Assembly (NCBI GenBank): GCA_036244855.1
Contig: BQKZ01002589.1
Location: forward strand, 12,813-76,812
Source of the DNA: Temnopleurus reevesii
Taxonomy: Eukaryota > Echinodermata > Echinoidea > Temnopleuroida > Temnopleuridae
DNA length: 64,000 nucleotides
Reading direction: 5' to 3'
Part shown: positions 25,401-40,400 of the stretch, piece by piece
Layout of the letters: each line of letters opens with the position of its first letter
Position numbering within the stretch: position 1 is the first letter of the stretch
Program-made: the position numbers and the translations under genes
Notes under the pieces: model-generated
What the model was told of the DNA's origin: nothing
What the model saw: only the letters and a program-made list of their open reading frames with translations
Databases searched by the model: none

Positions 25401-28400
25401 AAAAAGGTAAGGAGTTTTAGGCTACACATTTTTAAATCAAAGAGAAACTAAATTGAATTAGAATACGCTCAGTAGAATGCTTCCTATGTCAAATCACTAA
25501 AGTGATTATACACATACACCTTTAATTTTAAGTTTAATTTTACCTACGCCATATGGTATAAAGAAATTAATTCTCTGTGGGTAAACTACATATGGACATG
25601 ACATTTCTCCAGAAGCATCAAAATTACAATAGCTGTTTTTGGCAGATATACACAAGCTTCTAAAGCATGTTTTGGAATGTGAACCTCTTTGACAAATTAA
25701 CAAGCCTTATAGCTTTTAAGCAAACCCTAACACTGCAGTACCTTGAACATATATTACTATTCTCATTGGACAAGAAAAAGTATTGCATGGCCTTGGATCA
25801 TGGATGACCTTATTCCACTGGATGACCTTATTCCACTGGAGGACACTAAATAGATTTGGCAATTTTAGCTCCAGATTCTACAATGGTGGCAGCAGTGGGA
25901 TGTGAACAACAGAGTTCTCTATTACAAAGTAAGGCCACACCGTTACCTGTAATTTACACAGCCAACATACACAAAGATAAAATACATCATAATTCCTAGT
26001 CCAGACTTATTGAAAAACACCTGAATGCTAAAAAAAGATTAGCATGTTCATTGAAAATGCAAGTTAGACTGTCTACCTTTTTAGTAGTGACTTCAGTTGT
26101 AGACAAACATACAGAATAAGTGAGTGTTATTTTCATTTTTTTGTGTTCTCTGATGAGCAAATATGTGCTTCCTACCTGTGATGCATCCTGATCCAGCGCC
26201 AATGACTGGGATAACCAGGTCGAGGGGTCTACAATCCTGTGGCATGGCGGACTGTAGTGGAGCAGCTTGGACGGCCTGGATGGCTTCAGGCTGGATCAAG
26301 TCCTCTGGTGGTCCTGGCTGAGCCTGTAAACATACAATACAATTTGCGTTGTCAAAAGAATGATCAAACTGCACTATCAAACTAATGAAATGTACACTAC
26401 CATTATTCATTAACTCATTCCACGTTTTTTTCGCTTCAATGAAGATCCGTTGGCCTGTTTCCTTCGCAGTTTTGCACAGATTTGCCATACAAACATGGCA
26501 TACATTCCCTAATTAATGCAACACACAGGGGGTTTACGGGTGAATGCAGAAATAGTTAAATACAATTTTGAATGAAGGATGTTACAAGTGAGGGAGACAA
26601 AAATAATATCTACATTGAGGTAGATTCTACCTAATCATAAGAGAGACAAAAGTTCAGAGCCACTCAAACTTTAACATTTATTTTGAACTTAAATCTAACT
26701 TAATTGCTATATTAGTATTAGTATGGTAAATGTATTGACTATTGCACTCCAATCACAACAGTGAAACCAAGCTACATCAATTCATCCAACGGAGAATACT
26801 AATAAATGAGTTATATATTCTGTAAGGATACTCCTTTGTGATATTAATTGTACATCTATATCCATTCCCTCCATTATCTGAATTATATATTCATTCACCT
26901 TTTTTTTTTACCAAATATGATAATTCAGCCATGAAACCAGTTAAAGAGACATATCATGCTCTGATAACTTTCAGCATTATACAGTGCAAATCATTTGCCA
27001 CTGATGAGGCCTGCATTTGAATTGGACATAGCAATAGGGTGTGTTTTGCATTTTCGTGGGACATGGTGTCCCACTGTTCACATTATTTTAATCAATACTG
27101 TATATGATCCAAGAAGGCAATTCACAATGATTCTGTCAGGGAGTATGGGTCTCTCCATTAGCAGAGGAGTATAGGTCCCTCCATTAGCACAGGGGTTTTG
27201 GATATGGGTCCCTCCATTAGCACAGGGGTATGGGTCCCTCCATTAGCACAGGGGTATGGGTCCCTCCATTAGCACAGGGGTATGGGTCCCTCCATTAGCA
27301 CNNNNNNNNNNNNNNNNNNNNNNNNNNNNNNNNNNNNNNNNNNNNNNNNNNNNNNNNNNNNNNNNNNNNNNNNNNNNNNNNNNNNNNNNNNNNNNNNNNN
27401 NNNNNNNNNNNNNNNNNNNNNNNNNNNNNNNNNNNNNNNNNNNNNNNNNNNNNNNNNNNNNNNNNNNNNNNNNNNNNNNNNNNNNNNNNNNNNNNNNNNN
27501 NNNNNNNNNNNNNNNNNNNNNNNNNNNNNNNNNNNNNNNNNNNNNNNNNNNNNNNNNNNNNNNNNNNNNNNNNNNNNNNNNNNNNNNNNNNNNNNNNNNN
27601 NNNNNNNNNNNNNNNNNNNNNNNNNNNNNNNNNNNNNNNNNNNNNNNNNNNNNNNNNNNNNNNNNNNNNNNNNNNNNNNNNNNNNNNNNNNNNNNNNNNN
27701 NNNNNNNNNNNNNNNNNNNNNNNNNNNNNNNNNNNNNNNNNNNNNNNNNNNNNNNNNNNNNNNNNNNNNNNNNNNNNNNNNNNNNNNNNNNNNNNNNNNN
27801 NNNNNNNNNNNNNNNNNNNNNNNNNNNNNNNNNNNNNNNNNNNNNNNNNNNNNNNNNNNNNNNNNNNNNNNNNNNNNNNNNNAAAAAAAAAAAAAGAATT
27901 CTGTGGTTCATGAAGAAGCATTTGCTGAATGATTTTTCTTGTTCTATTATTAGTGCAGATAATGTTCATTCATGAATAAAATCATATGACAGGTCTTAAA
28001 AATGCAACTCAATGCACCATACAAACATGACAGGATCTATTCAAAATGATGCTAAAAATATCTAATGAAAAAATATAAGTATCTTTTTAGGACCATATTT
28101 CAAATGAAGTAAAATGGCTAATTTGATAATACATTTTTAAACCACCTAATTAAACAAGATACAATGAAAACACACACAAAGAAATATTGCACAGAGGCTA
28201 CTTATGGGGAAAAATAGAAAGCTTTCATTAAAATAGTTGACTTATGAATCACAATCGAGGGTAGTTAATCAGACAGAATGATGCCTCTGGGATTCCTCTC
28301 TAACGCCCATCCACATTCTTTCCTACACCAACTCAAGAGAGTGATTACAGAGAAAGGTCAGGTCATCCCAAATACCAGATCTGACAGCTCTTTGTTGTTT

Positions 28401-31400
28401 TTAAATGTTTGATGAGAATACCGCAACACATGTCTCTGCCAATCTATCAGAAGTAGGAGAATCAGAGCAACTGATGTAACACTCTCTCTCTGGTACCTAT
28501 CTGCATGTAGGTGTGTATCACCTTGGACTGGGTTTACAGAGAGCTGTCAACACTACGCCAAATGGAGAGAATGGGGCTTTGGGAGTATAGTTGATTTAGT
28601 TTATATTAATTGTGCTGCTAAAAGGTCTTGCAGATGGTTTAGGTCTTGATGAAACCATTCCAAAAATGTGTTTCTTAACCAGGCTTTAGAAACTTACTGA
28701 AATATGGAGCTACAATTTAAAAAGATAGAAGAGTGAGCTCAAAGTCGTTTAAAAAATATATTTTGTCATTTCTCTCAATAAAAAAGGTAACCCAATTTTT
28801 TTAATACATCCAATTTCCGGCAAAATGTATCATTAAAGTGAGGTCTTTTTCTAAATAAGTATAAACTAAAAGCTAGTATTCAACTTAATTTTTTTGAGCT
28901 ATCATATTCAAACTAAAGTCAGATATAAAAATGATTTACCCTTAACTCTTCCTTGAGTTCATGCATATATCCCACAGAATATTTTAATGCAGATTTTGTT
29001 TCTATAGCTAGATAAATACCATCATAATAAAGCTGTTTAAATCCAATCAACAACTTCTGAAGACAATTTGATTTAGCATCTTTTGATGTCTGCTTTATGT
29101 CCTCCCTCCCTCCTGACAGGGATTCAGAAACATTGGCAACCCACTTCCCCGTCAAAACAAAGCTGTAAATCACCTGAAATTATTCAATAAAGCCGATTAT
29201 AAACCTATCTTCAGATGACTGGCATAGCTTTCCAACATGTTATGGTATTTGGGATGTAGAAACTAGGTAGACCACTAGCTGATATCCAATGCCATCTCAT
29301 GCTGTGATATATAGCACTCATACATGACAGGAATGCAGACACAGCCAAGAGGGTAAACACAAGACTCTCTAATCGTCAACATGCATCACCAGCATATCAA
29401 AGTGAGAGTGAGCTATAAATGGACCATGGGCTCAGATGACAGCCAACTAATGAGTTCACCATTGAAATAAATAATCAACATCACCATGCCCCATTTATCA
29501 AAAATATCATTAAGAGGTGATCTCTATCCTTACACACAGAGGTAGAAAACCACTAGAAAACTAGCTGCTCTGGAAGACCAACATGGTCAAATGAATTGTA
29601 AATACAACCCCTCTTTTGGTATAGAATATTTTTATTTTATATATTAATATATTCTTAGATCAATCTTTAATCCAAATTGCTTTTTACACTGATAATTCAG
29701 ACGGTCCCAACAGATTCAATGTATATAATGATAAAATTACTCTACCACAATATTGATAAGCAACATTCTTAATAACTTCAATAATTTGTTTGAGAAAAAA
29801 AATTATGGAGTCATTATGAGATCCAATTCAACCGAGATTTCAAATGGTCATGGGAACACGAGGTATATCTTAAAAATGGGAAGAAAGGGGATAAAGAATT
29901 AAATATTTTAGAAAAAAAAGTATGGTAACAGTATAAAAGACAGAAATGTAGAGAGAAGAGGAAAGGCAAATGGTATACTACAGAATGTAATGAAACGAGG
30001 GTATTGAATTATACCAGAAATGCAGATATAGAGAATGAAAGATCAGATGGAATGTGTTCACATCTTCATCTGATAGCAAAGAGAGGCAAAGAGCGTGAGT
30101 GATAGGAAATAGAATATATAAAATGAAATCTTTTGAGATTCTGTTTTTGATATTGGCTTATAGTTGCAAATTTAAACTATGATTTTGTGAACTTCAGTAC
30201 TGTGAGTCAATAATTCATTCCTCACGATGAACCTGATTTTTGTAACCTAACCAAAATGTAGGTTTGGATGGGTTGGAAAACAGAAATGGAAAAAAATCTT
30301 AGGAAAAGGAAAAGTTTGTGCTCATTAAACAATTGTTACAAAGAATAAAAACATTTACAATTATGAAATCCATGTAAACAATTTATAACAACAGGCAGTC
30401 ACAGAGCACAAGAAAAAAATTAAGTGTAATCATGCTTTATCTTTTGTAAGAGTCCATCTTGGTAGATCCTAAGCAGAAGAAACAGGCAACTCGAGAGATC
30501 ATGTAACAATGACCCGTTGGATTAGAAACAGAAGTCTTAAATAACCCACGTCCTGCAATACACGTCATCTCAAACAAACGGCTCACACCAACTCACAGAG
30601 CTAAGGAGTGTAAATGAATATTTCCAAATTCATAAGTGCAAAGAAAACAGCTGAATCAGAAAAAGAGAATGTGACTGGAGAAGAGGAACAAGACATCCTA
30701 CCTGGAATGAAGCTCCAAAATATCAAATATATTCCACAAAATATGATCTGTGAAGAAGTATACAAAACTGCCACTGGAATGGTGAAAATGGCTGACTTGT
30801 CGTGACAGAAGAAAAGAGATACGTTATCACTAGTACGAATAGAAATATAGTTACTGTATGTAATAAGATCCTGTGAGGTGTGCGACAACTATGTACTCAT
30901 CGATAACTAGCCTCCCAATCTGGGTTCCTCCCTCGATCTCACAATATGAATAACAGCGGTTCCTTGGCACAAGTTATCCCTGTTTACAAACCCAGTCATA
31001 CGTGACCAACACAAGTGCATGCCCATCTTTCTCCTTTCTATTTTTATTCCATATATCCCCCCTTACTACTTTTCTTGTGTTAGAATAATATAGCGTGCCA
31101 AATGCCAAAAGGTCTGTGACAGCACATAGCAGGCAGTGCCATATAAGTCCTCAGCCAATGAGGTGCGGTAGTGGCCACTTGGGGGCGTTATCAAGCCAGC
31201 TGGTAATTCAAGACCGAGCAAGAATTCCATCGATGCCCTGGACAAACGGTCTTTTGAACCCGGGATGATGCAGCTTAGATTGGGTCCCGCCACTATGTTT
31301 ATAATCATCATGATGCTCTATGGATGCTGTGCAAGTCATAAGTCAATTAAAGGAGGGGGAGGCAAGCAGCTGGAGGAATCCAATTTCATGCGCTAGTTGA

Positions 31401-34400
31401 AGGGCTGAGCCACTAAATGACTTGCAATAGAGAAGGCTGCATAGAGATAGTGATACCAAAGACATATCCTGTCAACGCTAAGATCACACTGAGCTCAGTC
31501 TCAATCAAGCCCAATCTAATTTAAACAAACATTGTTTTACCATCACTATCCAAGCCTTCCTTCCTTCCTTGCATAAGCGCAGCCTACAATGAACAATATC
31601 CCTAAATATTGCCTGATTCAAACAGAGATTGGAATGCATTGGACCTGTCTTTCAATGAAATATTAATCTGATGAGAACATCTGAAAAACAATTTCAGGGG
31701 GGAATGATCTGTGTGATAATAGATATGTTTGATAACTTTGAAAAGATAGGTTTAAAGAATTTCCCTTGACAGACATGTTGCTCTCATCATGTAATCTACC
31801 CCTTGGTCAAGGTGAAATACTTGTCATAATTGCATCATCATCACTAATCTTAAAGCATCTTATCCCTCACAGATACCAATAAAGCTTCTCCAAGGTTTGA
31901 TGAGACCAAGAGAGACATCAAGCTGGATTACAAACCTAGTCCATCTCCACATCTGTTCTACCAATCCAGAGCAGGTCAAAATTACCCTTAATGTCAGGTG
32001 TAAATGGGAGCATTGTTGGTATAGCGTTCAAATGTTTATAGGTGCAATTAACTCAACTATTACCCTGAAAATATCACCGGATGTAGGACCACATAAGATG
32101 TTTGGGGTACGAGTCTGATTATTCCAAGACAGAGAGGGTATATTGGTGAGTCTCTTCAGGGTCAGTTCAAGCTGAAGTACACTGACAGTTCGATTGTATC
32201 TTTAGAGATGAAAGAAGGATCCCTGATGTGTAATATGTACGAGAGTTTAATAGCTAAGATTGTTAGGCCCACAGGGGAGTTGAGTAATTGCCTTCTTGCT
32301 TCTTTTCAATACAAAGGAATGGAGGAATGTGACAGTGATGGGCTCTTTTACTGGTTAGCTGCTTTAAACATGGCTAAATCATTAACCCTTAATATCATTA
32401 GTTATGAGTGTAAGCAATTAATGCTATAGAGCAATGAATTCAAACAATCTGCTTTGATGGGTTTAAGAGGATATCTAACAGCTTAGGGGAATCATAATGA
32501 ATAATCAAATTCCCATATTTTGTGAAATTAAGTCAAAGCATTGTGAATAAATATTTCCTTTAAAAAATAAATCAGGATTGTCAAATATTCCATTAATTTC
32601 AGCTAATTCGTATTCCGCATTACAGTTTGTTCATAATTTTCATGTTCTTCATCAAGCACCCAGGTTTTCCCTATATAACCTATCTTTCTCTTCATCCAAT
32701 TTACTATCAATCTATGTCTATCTTAGTATAAATGTGCCTATATAAATATCTACAAACCTGTCCATTTATCTTTCACCTTTTTGTCTCATGATCATTTGAT
32801 ATAAAATATTATTGACAACCGAGCTGAGCACCATACACTGACAGAAGCAGACTACCCAACCCACAGTGCTCATTAAAACAGATCAACATGGTCTAATATC
32901 AAACATCTGTGTTTACAAGTTTGGTTTAGGATAAGTAGGGTTGGTAGGGAGGAGAGATGCTAGCACCATATCAAGTGAACACACCTCTCTGGGGAATCAT
33001 CTGATCCCAATATCACATACAGATGAATACTGAAATGCTAAGTGACAGGATGATCACATCAATATTTCAATATTGCAACATTCTTACATACATCATTCTA
33101 CACCTGTTTCGTATCAATCAAATATCAACCACTCTGGGGATAAGGAAGAAGCATCGCAGAGTAACAATACATTCACATCTGCTTTAGATATCCCTACCAA
33201 CCCAAGTATCTTCCTATTCTGGCTATAACAAAGGATCATTAAAGTAGCATAAAGCTGTATGTTTTCATATCAACATAGTGTTTCTTATATTGCATATATT
33301 TATATACAAAATGTTGCCAAAAGTAAATTTGTTTAAGGATGAGGACAGTAAAAAAATAATTTATCAAAATGGATCGAGCCTTTAAAATAGACAATACACA
33401 CTTAACATAATCAAAACTCAAGTTAAGAGAATCATATAAAAGAAAACTGATTCATAAAGTATCAGGATACAAGTAATGAGGAGGTGATGATATGAGTAGG
33501 GAGACATTGAAGAGTGCACACGTTAGACACGTAGCTGTTGTAGATTCCATAGCATACCAAGAAAGAGGAGTGTGATGGAATGGGGAGGGTGTGGTGAGAG
33601 GAGGAGGGTGCTGGCAAGATGATATGTTTGCTTGTGGTATTGATAGCACCTTACCAAGAAGAGAAGAGGGGTGGGAGACCATAGGATACAGTATGACCTC
33701 AAGTGACACTATATCCAAAGCAATGTTTAGGATATGATTGGTTGGCATATCAACCCTTCATCACCCATCAGTCAAAGTAGTCATACAAGAGGTTAAGATT
33801 CAGACCCACTTCCCTCCCCTCCTCAACTGGCCTCATCAGATTGGGATCATTTTCTACCCAAATTGCCTGGCTTCCTCCACCGAGACAAACAGAAGGGATA
33901 CACACTCGGTCATTTCATTTCTTCTCTCTTTTGGGAGAAGATTGGAAGTGAATTATAATAAATGATGAGTTTTGATTCGATAGTGTGTCTGTATGCCTCC
34001 CTATTGGTTGGGTTGCTAGGGATGGATGCCCTAAAATGGGCTTAGTGACGTTCCCTTCGCAACATTGCTAGCATGCCACTGCATCAAACATAAGGTTGAA
34101 TATACTCATACACATATACCCTGCACCCTTCTCTGCTACCCTCTCTCTCCTATTTCTCTCTCTGCACCCGAGCCCAACTGTTCAGAAATGTCTGAGCGTG
34201 TGCACACATATCACCTGCCTGCAGTCCAGGCAGGCACTGAGCTGTCAGGCAGATATATATTTACACCCTAACTCTAACTAATGAACTCCCATTAACGAGT
34301 TTTAATTAGCCTCTGACAACCTTGATGTCTGCCTTGGCGCATCAATCAAAGTGGTAATGATCAGAGCAGTGATTGTAATATGAAACGTTGGGGGCTCGAG

Positions 34401-37400
34401 GACCCAAAGAGGACAAGGATATGGGCCACTAATTAAAAGGATTATCCATGTATTAAGGGATGACCTAAATGAGGGGTGGGTGTTCGCCACTTAATGGATT
34501 CAACAGAGCTCATGATATCGATACTAAAAGAAATACAAACACCAGTGACATACATCTGCCAACATCAATCATATCTGGGAGGTTATTTACATTTTCGCTT
34601 GAGTATAGCAACACAATAAATTCAGAAATTACTGAAAAATATTTGGAAGATTATAAAAAAAGAACGCATAATCAGGCTACATTCTACATAATATAAATAT
34701 TGCACTTAATGAGAAAGAAGTGCAATTGAATTTCTAGCTATGCTTTTATTGTCAGATGTGGAATGTGTACTTTTACAGACTGTATCATAGTGGATTGGGG
34801 ATAAATAAAATGGAAAATTTATTGCTAAGATATTCTGTCTGGGTCTCATTAAGGGTTCTATTATCTAATAAATTTCGCCTGGGCCTATCAAATCTGGTTT
34901 GTATTTTGATGCAAATGCTCTGATATTTCAACACCATCACACTTAAATTCAAGACATACACACAGACTCATTCGTAAAGAGTCACAACAAGCACAGTCAT
35001 GATGAAACAATGCTACAAATCAAATGAACATATATACGATTTCAAATTATGTTCTGATATAAATAACTAAAAATTTGATAAACAAAATGAACAAATGTAT
35101 TAAAAACAAACTTCAATTTTCATTGATGTAGACCTTTAAAGTTGATGGTCTATTTCTATTGGGATGGAACTATCTTAAATTAATAAAAGCTTATGCAGAC
35201 TAGTAATAAAATAACACAAAAATCAAAATGCACTAGATTCTTTGACTGGCAGAAGAATAGAAGCAGAAAAGCCAGATTATCAATGCAATCAGGCTATTTC
35301 ATAAAAAAGCAAACCTTCAGTGTTTCCTTGATTGGATTATACATCACAGATTTTTTTTCATAAGAACTGAGAAGTTGCCAATGATTATACAGGTAGTTTC
35401 TTATTTGTACCTACACGTACAGTGAATTTGAAGTTTGTTTTACATAGATTAATTAAAAAAAATAAGATGGCAATGTTTCATAAAACATGACAGATCATTT
35501 TATATACACAACAATCTCAGATCTCAAGAAAAATACAAAATGCTATTTAATTTAAGGGCGATGGGGTTAGAAATATCTAAAATCCAGACTCGTCTAGTTT
35601 CATTTTATCATAATACATATTATATTAGTGAATTCAGAAAAAGGGTAAAGTTCACTCCCATCACCCCTATAACCATGAATGAGAAGAAACACATGTAATG
35701 CATGGACGATGAATACAAAATAAAATAATACAATATTGTGATGCAATTATGACACATGATGTGGACTAGTCCCATCAAGATTTGTTTTCATATTCTATGT
35801 ATAATCACTTGCACTTATACCTGACAAAAGCTTGATCTTTTGAGATTATGAAAGAATGAGTAAATGTTTGAAATGAAAGACAAACAATGAAATAACTTAC
35901 AAAGATTGTGATAGGTCCACCGGTGAGTGAGACACCACCAAATCGAAGATCAACCTCATAGTTTCCAGGAGCAGGACACGTCCAGATGATATCAAAGGTA
36001 CCATCGGGGTTCTCAAGCACCTTGACATCAGGAATCTCTTTGCCATCTGGACCAGTGATGGTACAGGTGACACGCCCTTTACCAGCATCACGAGAATTCA
36101 CCTTGATCACAGTCTCTTCCTCAACAATCACTGTCTTAGTGATCGTCTCTTCTGCTCAACATGAAATAGATGGGAAAATGAATAAGTTCTCAAATCTTCA
36201 TCTAAATCAAATCTCCTTATATCTCAGTACCTGTTTATTCTCATGTATAGTCTTATAGTGGGTCTTCCATTATTCATTTATTTGCAAAAAGCAACTTTTC
36301 ATTGACCATTAAAATGTTCAGATGCAATTCAATTGGGAAATCAAGGTTTCTAAACTATTTTTTTTATTTCAAAGATTTATAGGGGGAAATAGAAGTAGGT
36401 AACAAAGCAGGAAATAAGAACAAATCATTTATCCCTTCAGTTGAAAATTTAGAGAAATTATTATGATGCAGATGCTCATGTTTTATCCCAGAAAAGTAAA
36501 ATAGTTTAAAACATTATTTTGCATCATATCTAAAATTTCTAATCCAAGAAAAAAAACTATGGCATTTACTAGAATATCCCTGACAGATCTGTTGAATATA
36601 AATTACATTTCACACAAAAATTCAATTCCAACCAAACTTGTCAATATTGCTGAATAAAGGAAAAAATGTAAAAACAAATATTGATTTTGTTAGATGTTTG
36701 TCAATATAAAAAATGAAAGAACAATACAAAATAAGAAAAGAATCAGTTAAAAAATCAGTTGGTCAGGAAAAGAATAACAACTTCACAAAAACAACTAAAT
36801 AATCATAATCATAATCTAATCAAATACACTGACATGCAAAACAAGTAGAACTTGCAAAACAATTATGCATAATAAATACACACATTTAATCAAATGAGCT
36901 AAATTCATGTTCTCCCAATGTTTAAGGTAATTTACTTTACTTTGGGAGTGAAAATTGGATACAAATTTTTATCACAGATGTTTTTCTTCTGAAGGTGATC
37001 TTGAAAAAAAAAGATGGACAATTTCTAATATTTCAAACTTGAATTGTTCCATGTAGAAACATCGAAATTGATTGGGGTGAATCTGGGGACAAGCTAGGCA
37101 AACTAACAAAATTCCTGGATTAGTTCTTCACATTAATACAGTTTCAATAGACTGTAATAGACACATTTAAAATATAATGCTCATCACACCATGCTTTCAA
37201 AGTTCACCTAGTATTTCTACAACATGCTATGAATTATTACCTTTCAAAAAAATTAACCAATTGACTACTGGATTTGATAATTCTTATAGACTTTGCACTT
37301 GGAATAACTGGTTCCAGAAGTCAATGGGTATAGATTAACATTTCAAATGAACTGATGTATATTGCATTCTTAAAGGCTCAATGTCTCAGTTAAGAATGCA

Positions 37401-40400
37401 TGCAACATTAGCTCTGTGATATGGACAATCTCCAAGAAATTAAATCAAGCACTCTCCTTAACATCAATTTCATCTTGCAATTCAGCATACCTTTTGGGAA
37501 AGACACAATTACTCGATTCAGTCAAATCATTCATAGCCAAGTCACAAGTGTGATAAACTACAAAAAGTGATTCATAACTTTGTAGATAGTACGCTCTAAA
37601 GGCTGATTTACAGACAAATATGAAACAGGTCTATACATGCCACATTTTGTAAGAAATTCCTATGTTCTGAAACATGCCTAAGGGTGGAAATTAAATTTGA
37701 ATAGCCAAACAGCTGAATCAAAAATTAAATCCTGTAAATAAGTGTATGGTTATTCCTATCATGTGTTCTCCGTTTCGTTTGGCTGTTTGGTGATTTCAAT
37801 TTTCATGTCCCTTTTATCGATCAAAATATGCATCAAGAAATGAAGTCAAAGCTAAATTAGGTAAAAAAGTCAGGGAGCGAAAGCATGCTAACATTTTGAT
37901 TGGTTACAATATGCACTCAAGATCACTTTTCTTAATCCCAGCTGCTTGCTTTTTTTTAAATCTGAGGTTGAACTGTACCCATATAAAGGGTAAACATTAA
38001 ATTCTGGTAAATAAAGTCAAGGGTATTGAAATAATTAATTCCCACCTCAACGAGTCACAAGGAGGGATTGTCAGTTTCTATGGAATATATTCATGAAACA
38101 TCTAAATGTTTTCAGAAGATTATAAACGATTTTTTGAATAATCTATCAATAATTACTTTAAAAACTGGGATTCTCAAAAAACCTGCTTACTTTATTTCAT
38201 CTTCTGTTACAATAAACCAATATTAATATTACTATTACGAGACATGCCAATCAGCATATACATGTAAAAGGATTGAAGGCCTGCTTCAATATAGGTTTTT
38301 GCAACTCAGTATATGCATGCATTGCATGCTACCAAAGTCCCTTTAATCAAAGACAGCTTGCCAAAGAGTATCATATGTTTCACATCCAAGACTATGTTAT
38401 CTAGATAAAGCATGCCTGTCATCACTTCAAACACGCAGAGAGAGAATGCTGCCCTCTGCTTTCAGGTTGGGTGGGGCATCTTACTTGTAGTGGTGGTACG
38501 GGTGGTAGTGGTACGGGTGGTGGTAGTACTCTCGGCACTCTTGAGGCTACCACGACGGACTGGGATGTCGTAATTGCCGCTCTTACAACCTAAAGGTGGA
38601 TAAAGCATGTTCCTTTCACATTTTGCTCAATATTTTGATTCAGAACAGAATCTTTCTTTGCATTCAGAAAAGAAATCGGCATGATTCAAAACGAATGACT
38701 GTTCACTGATGAAATTACGTGGGGTGATCTGAAAACATCTAACATGTACACTTGAACAAGACGGCACAATAATCGATGAATGTGCACACGACATGTATGA
38801 ATGTGATAATGAAAAGGAAAACAGATTTGGTACACGACTTTTTCACAAGGTCAAAGACAGATGAACTAGTTCAACGCAAATAATTGTTTTTATGTAATTT
38901 TGAATAATACCAACACTTTTGTCATCCCAATCCTCTAATGGACCATGGCAAGAAAAACACCATGAAATAGCAAGGGAGCATCATCTTTAAACAGATTTCT
39001 TTCTTGTATTAATACATGAAAGTCGGACCTCTTTTGGAAAACAAAATTTTATCAAATTTGCTAAAAGAAATACACACTGTACTACCAAACTTTCCCCATT
39101 TAATCTCCAAAGGAAAGAAAAAAAAATGAGGGACAAAATAAGGGAGTGTATCAAATAAGTATGGGCAAGGATGATATTTTTCTTTGGTTGGGATTTCTAG
39201 TCTTGCAATTGAAGAGATTATATTCTTAAAAGGTCCTGGGTAGTAAATAATTAATAAAATTCTATTACTTGGGAATTATAGAGCACTCAAATTATGCATT
39301 ATGCAGATAGGAGCATGATGCGCAATGCTTGCCATGCATGGGTTCTTCTTGCCAGAAAATGATAAACAAAATGGCATGGTAATAATATTTCCATTTTGTT
39401 TTTTACAACTTAAATGGATGCAGATCCAATATGATATAGTATTGGTTGTCTATATATTCCTAGGTAAAGAGATTATATATTGTAACATGCAAGAAACACC
39501 ATGCATATAAAATAATATGTATAAAATAAAAATACAAAAAAAAAAAAAAAAAAATTAAAAAAAATTGTTCCTTATTATATCATACTGAAGACATAAAGAT
39601 TTTATTGATCACTATTCAGTCTTAAAATTACTCTAAAAAAATACTTGCAGGCAATCAAATTATTTTTGTTATTCTTCAAAATTATCTTCAAAACTTTAAC
39701 AGTATCCTTTCATACATTAAAATTGCAATACGTCTTTTACTCATAGTTCAAAATCTGGTAAAAGTTATTTTTAAAAAGTTGCTGCCTGCCGTGATATCAA
39801 AATATACTCTTCAAGTTGTATGTTGCACGAGATAGGAAAGCAGCTTATTTCATCAATATTGATCAATTTAAAATTGATGTAGCCACTGGGATACTTCAGG
39901 TTTACTTAAACATGGAAAATGGAAACCAAAAACAGAGGCCAACGTCCAATGAACAAAGAAACAGCGCCAGATATCTATGACTAGAATATTGATTCTAACA
40001 ACATCTAACATGTAATGATAATGAGACAACATGGAACAAAATGGAATGAGACATGAAAATACTCATAAAAATATAATTTGGAGACAAGAAGAACTTAATA
40101 CACTAAATTGCATGTATGTCATAAAGAATCACTTGTATTTACATCCTTTTTCTATTAAAAAAATAAAAGAAATAGGCTGGCCTAAACATTCGCAAAGATC
40201 ATTAATTCCAACTCCTGAAATTAGGAGCTTCAAAAAATTTATTCCAAATGAGACTTTATTACCAAAACAACTTACAAATTAAATACTCTGGTCATGAACT
40301 TTCCTATAAACAATTCAATCACATCATTTCTAACCTCTTTATTTTTTCAGGCAGGGCAGTAGAACAAATAAACTGCTATCTTCAGATCAAGCCACTTATA

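Larger units (their letters stand above)
21040..29349. repeat. Tandem block, copy B (8.31 kb) with filamin exons v20-v27
   Basis: Second allele-like copy of 13375-21038. Continues on its high side into the unique intron towards v19. Differs from copy A by a 301-bp insertion (21467-21767), a shorter sequenced minisatellite running into a gap, and scattered substitutions and indels. Confidence 0.92.

Noticed and set aside
13648..26323. A filamin isoform with repeats 16-19 present twice.
   Set aside because: Splice phases do not match across the N joint, and introns are as similar as exons, which fits allelic assembly copies better than an old functional duplication.
27243..27975. Open frames of more than 200 codons on both strands.
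   Set aside because: They consist almost entirely of N in the gap 27302-27882.
31066..31311. 81-codon minus-strand frame with less AT-rich composition than its surroundings.
   Set aside because: No known domain, no fit to filamin phase, and no second supporting exon. Could be an old repeat, but I cannot support a gene.
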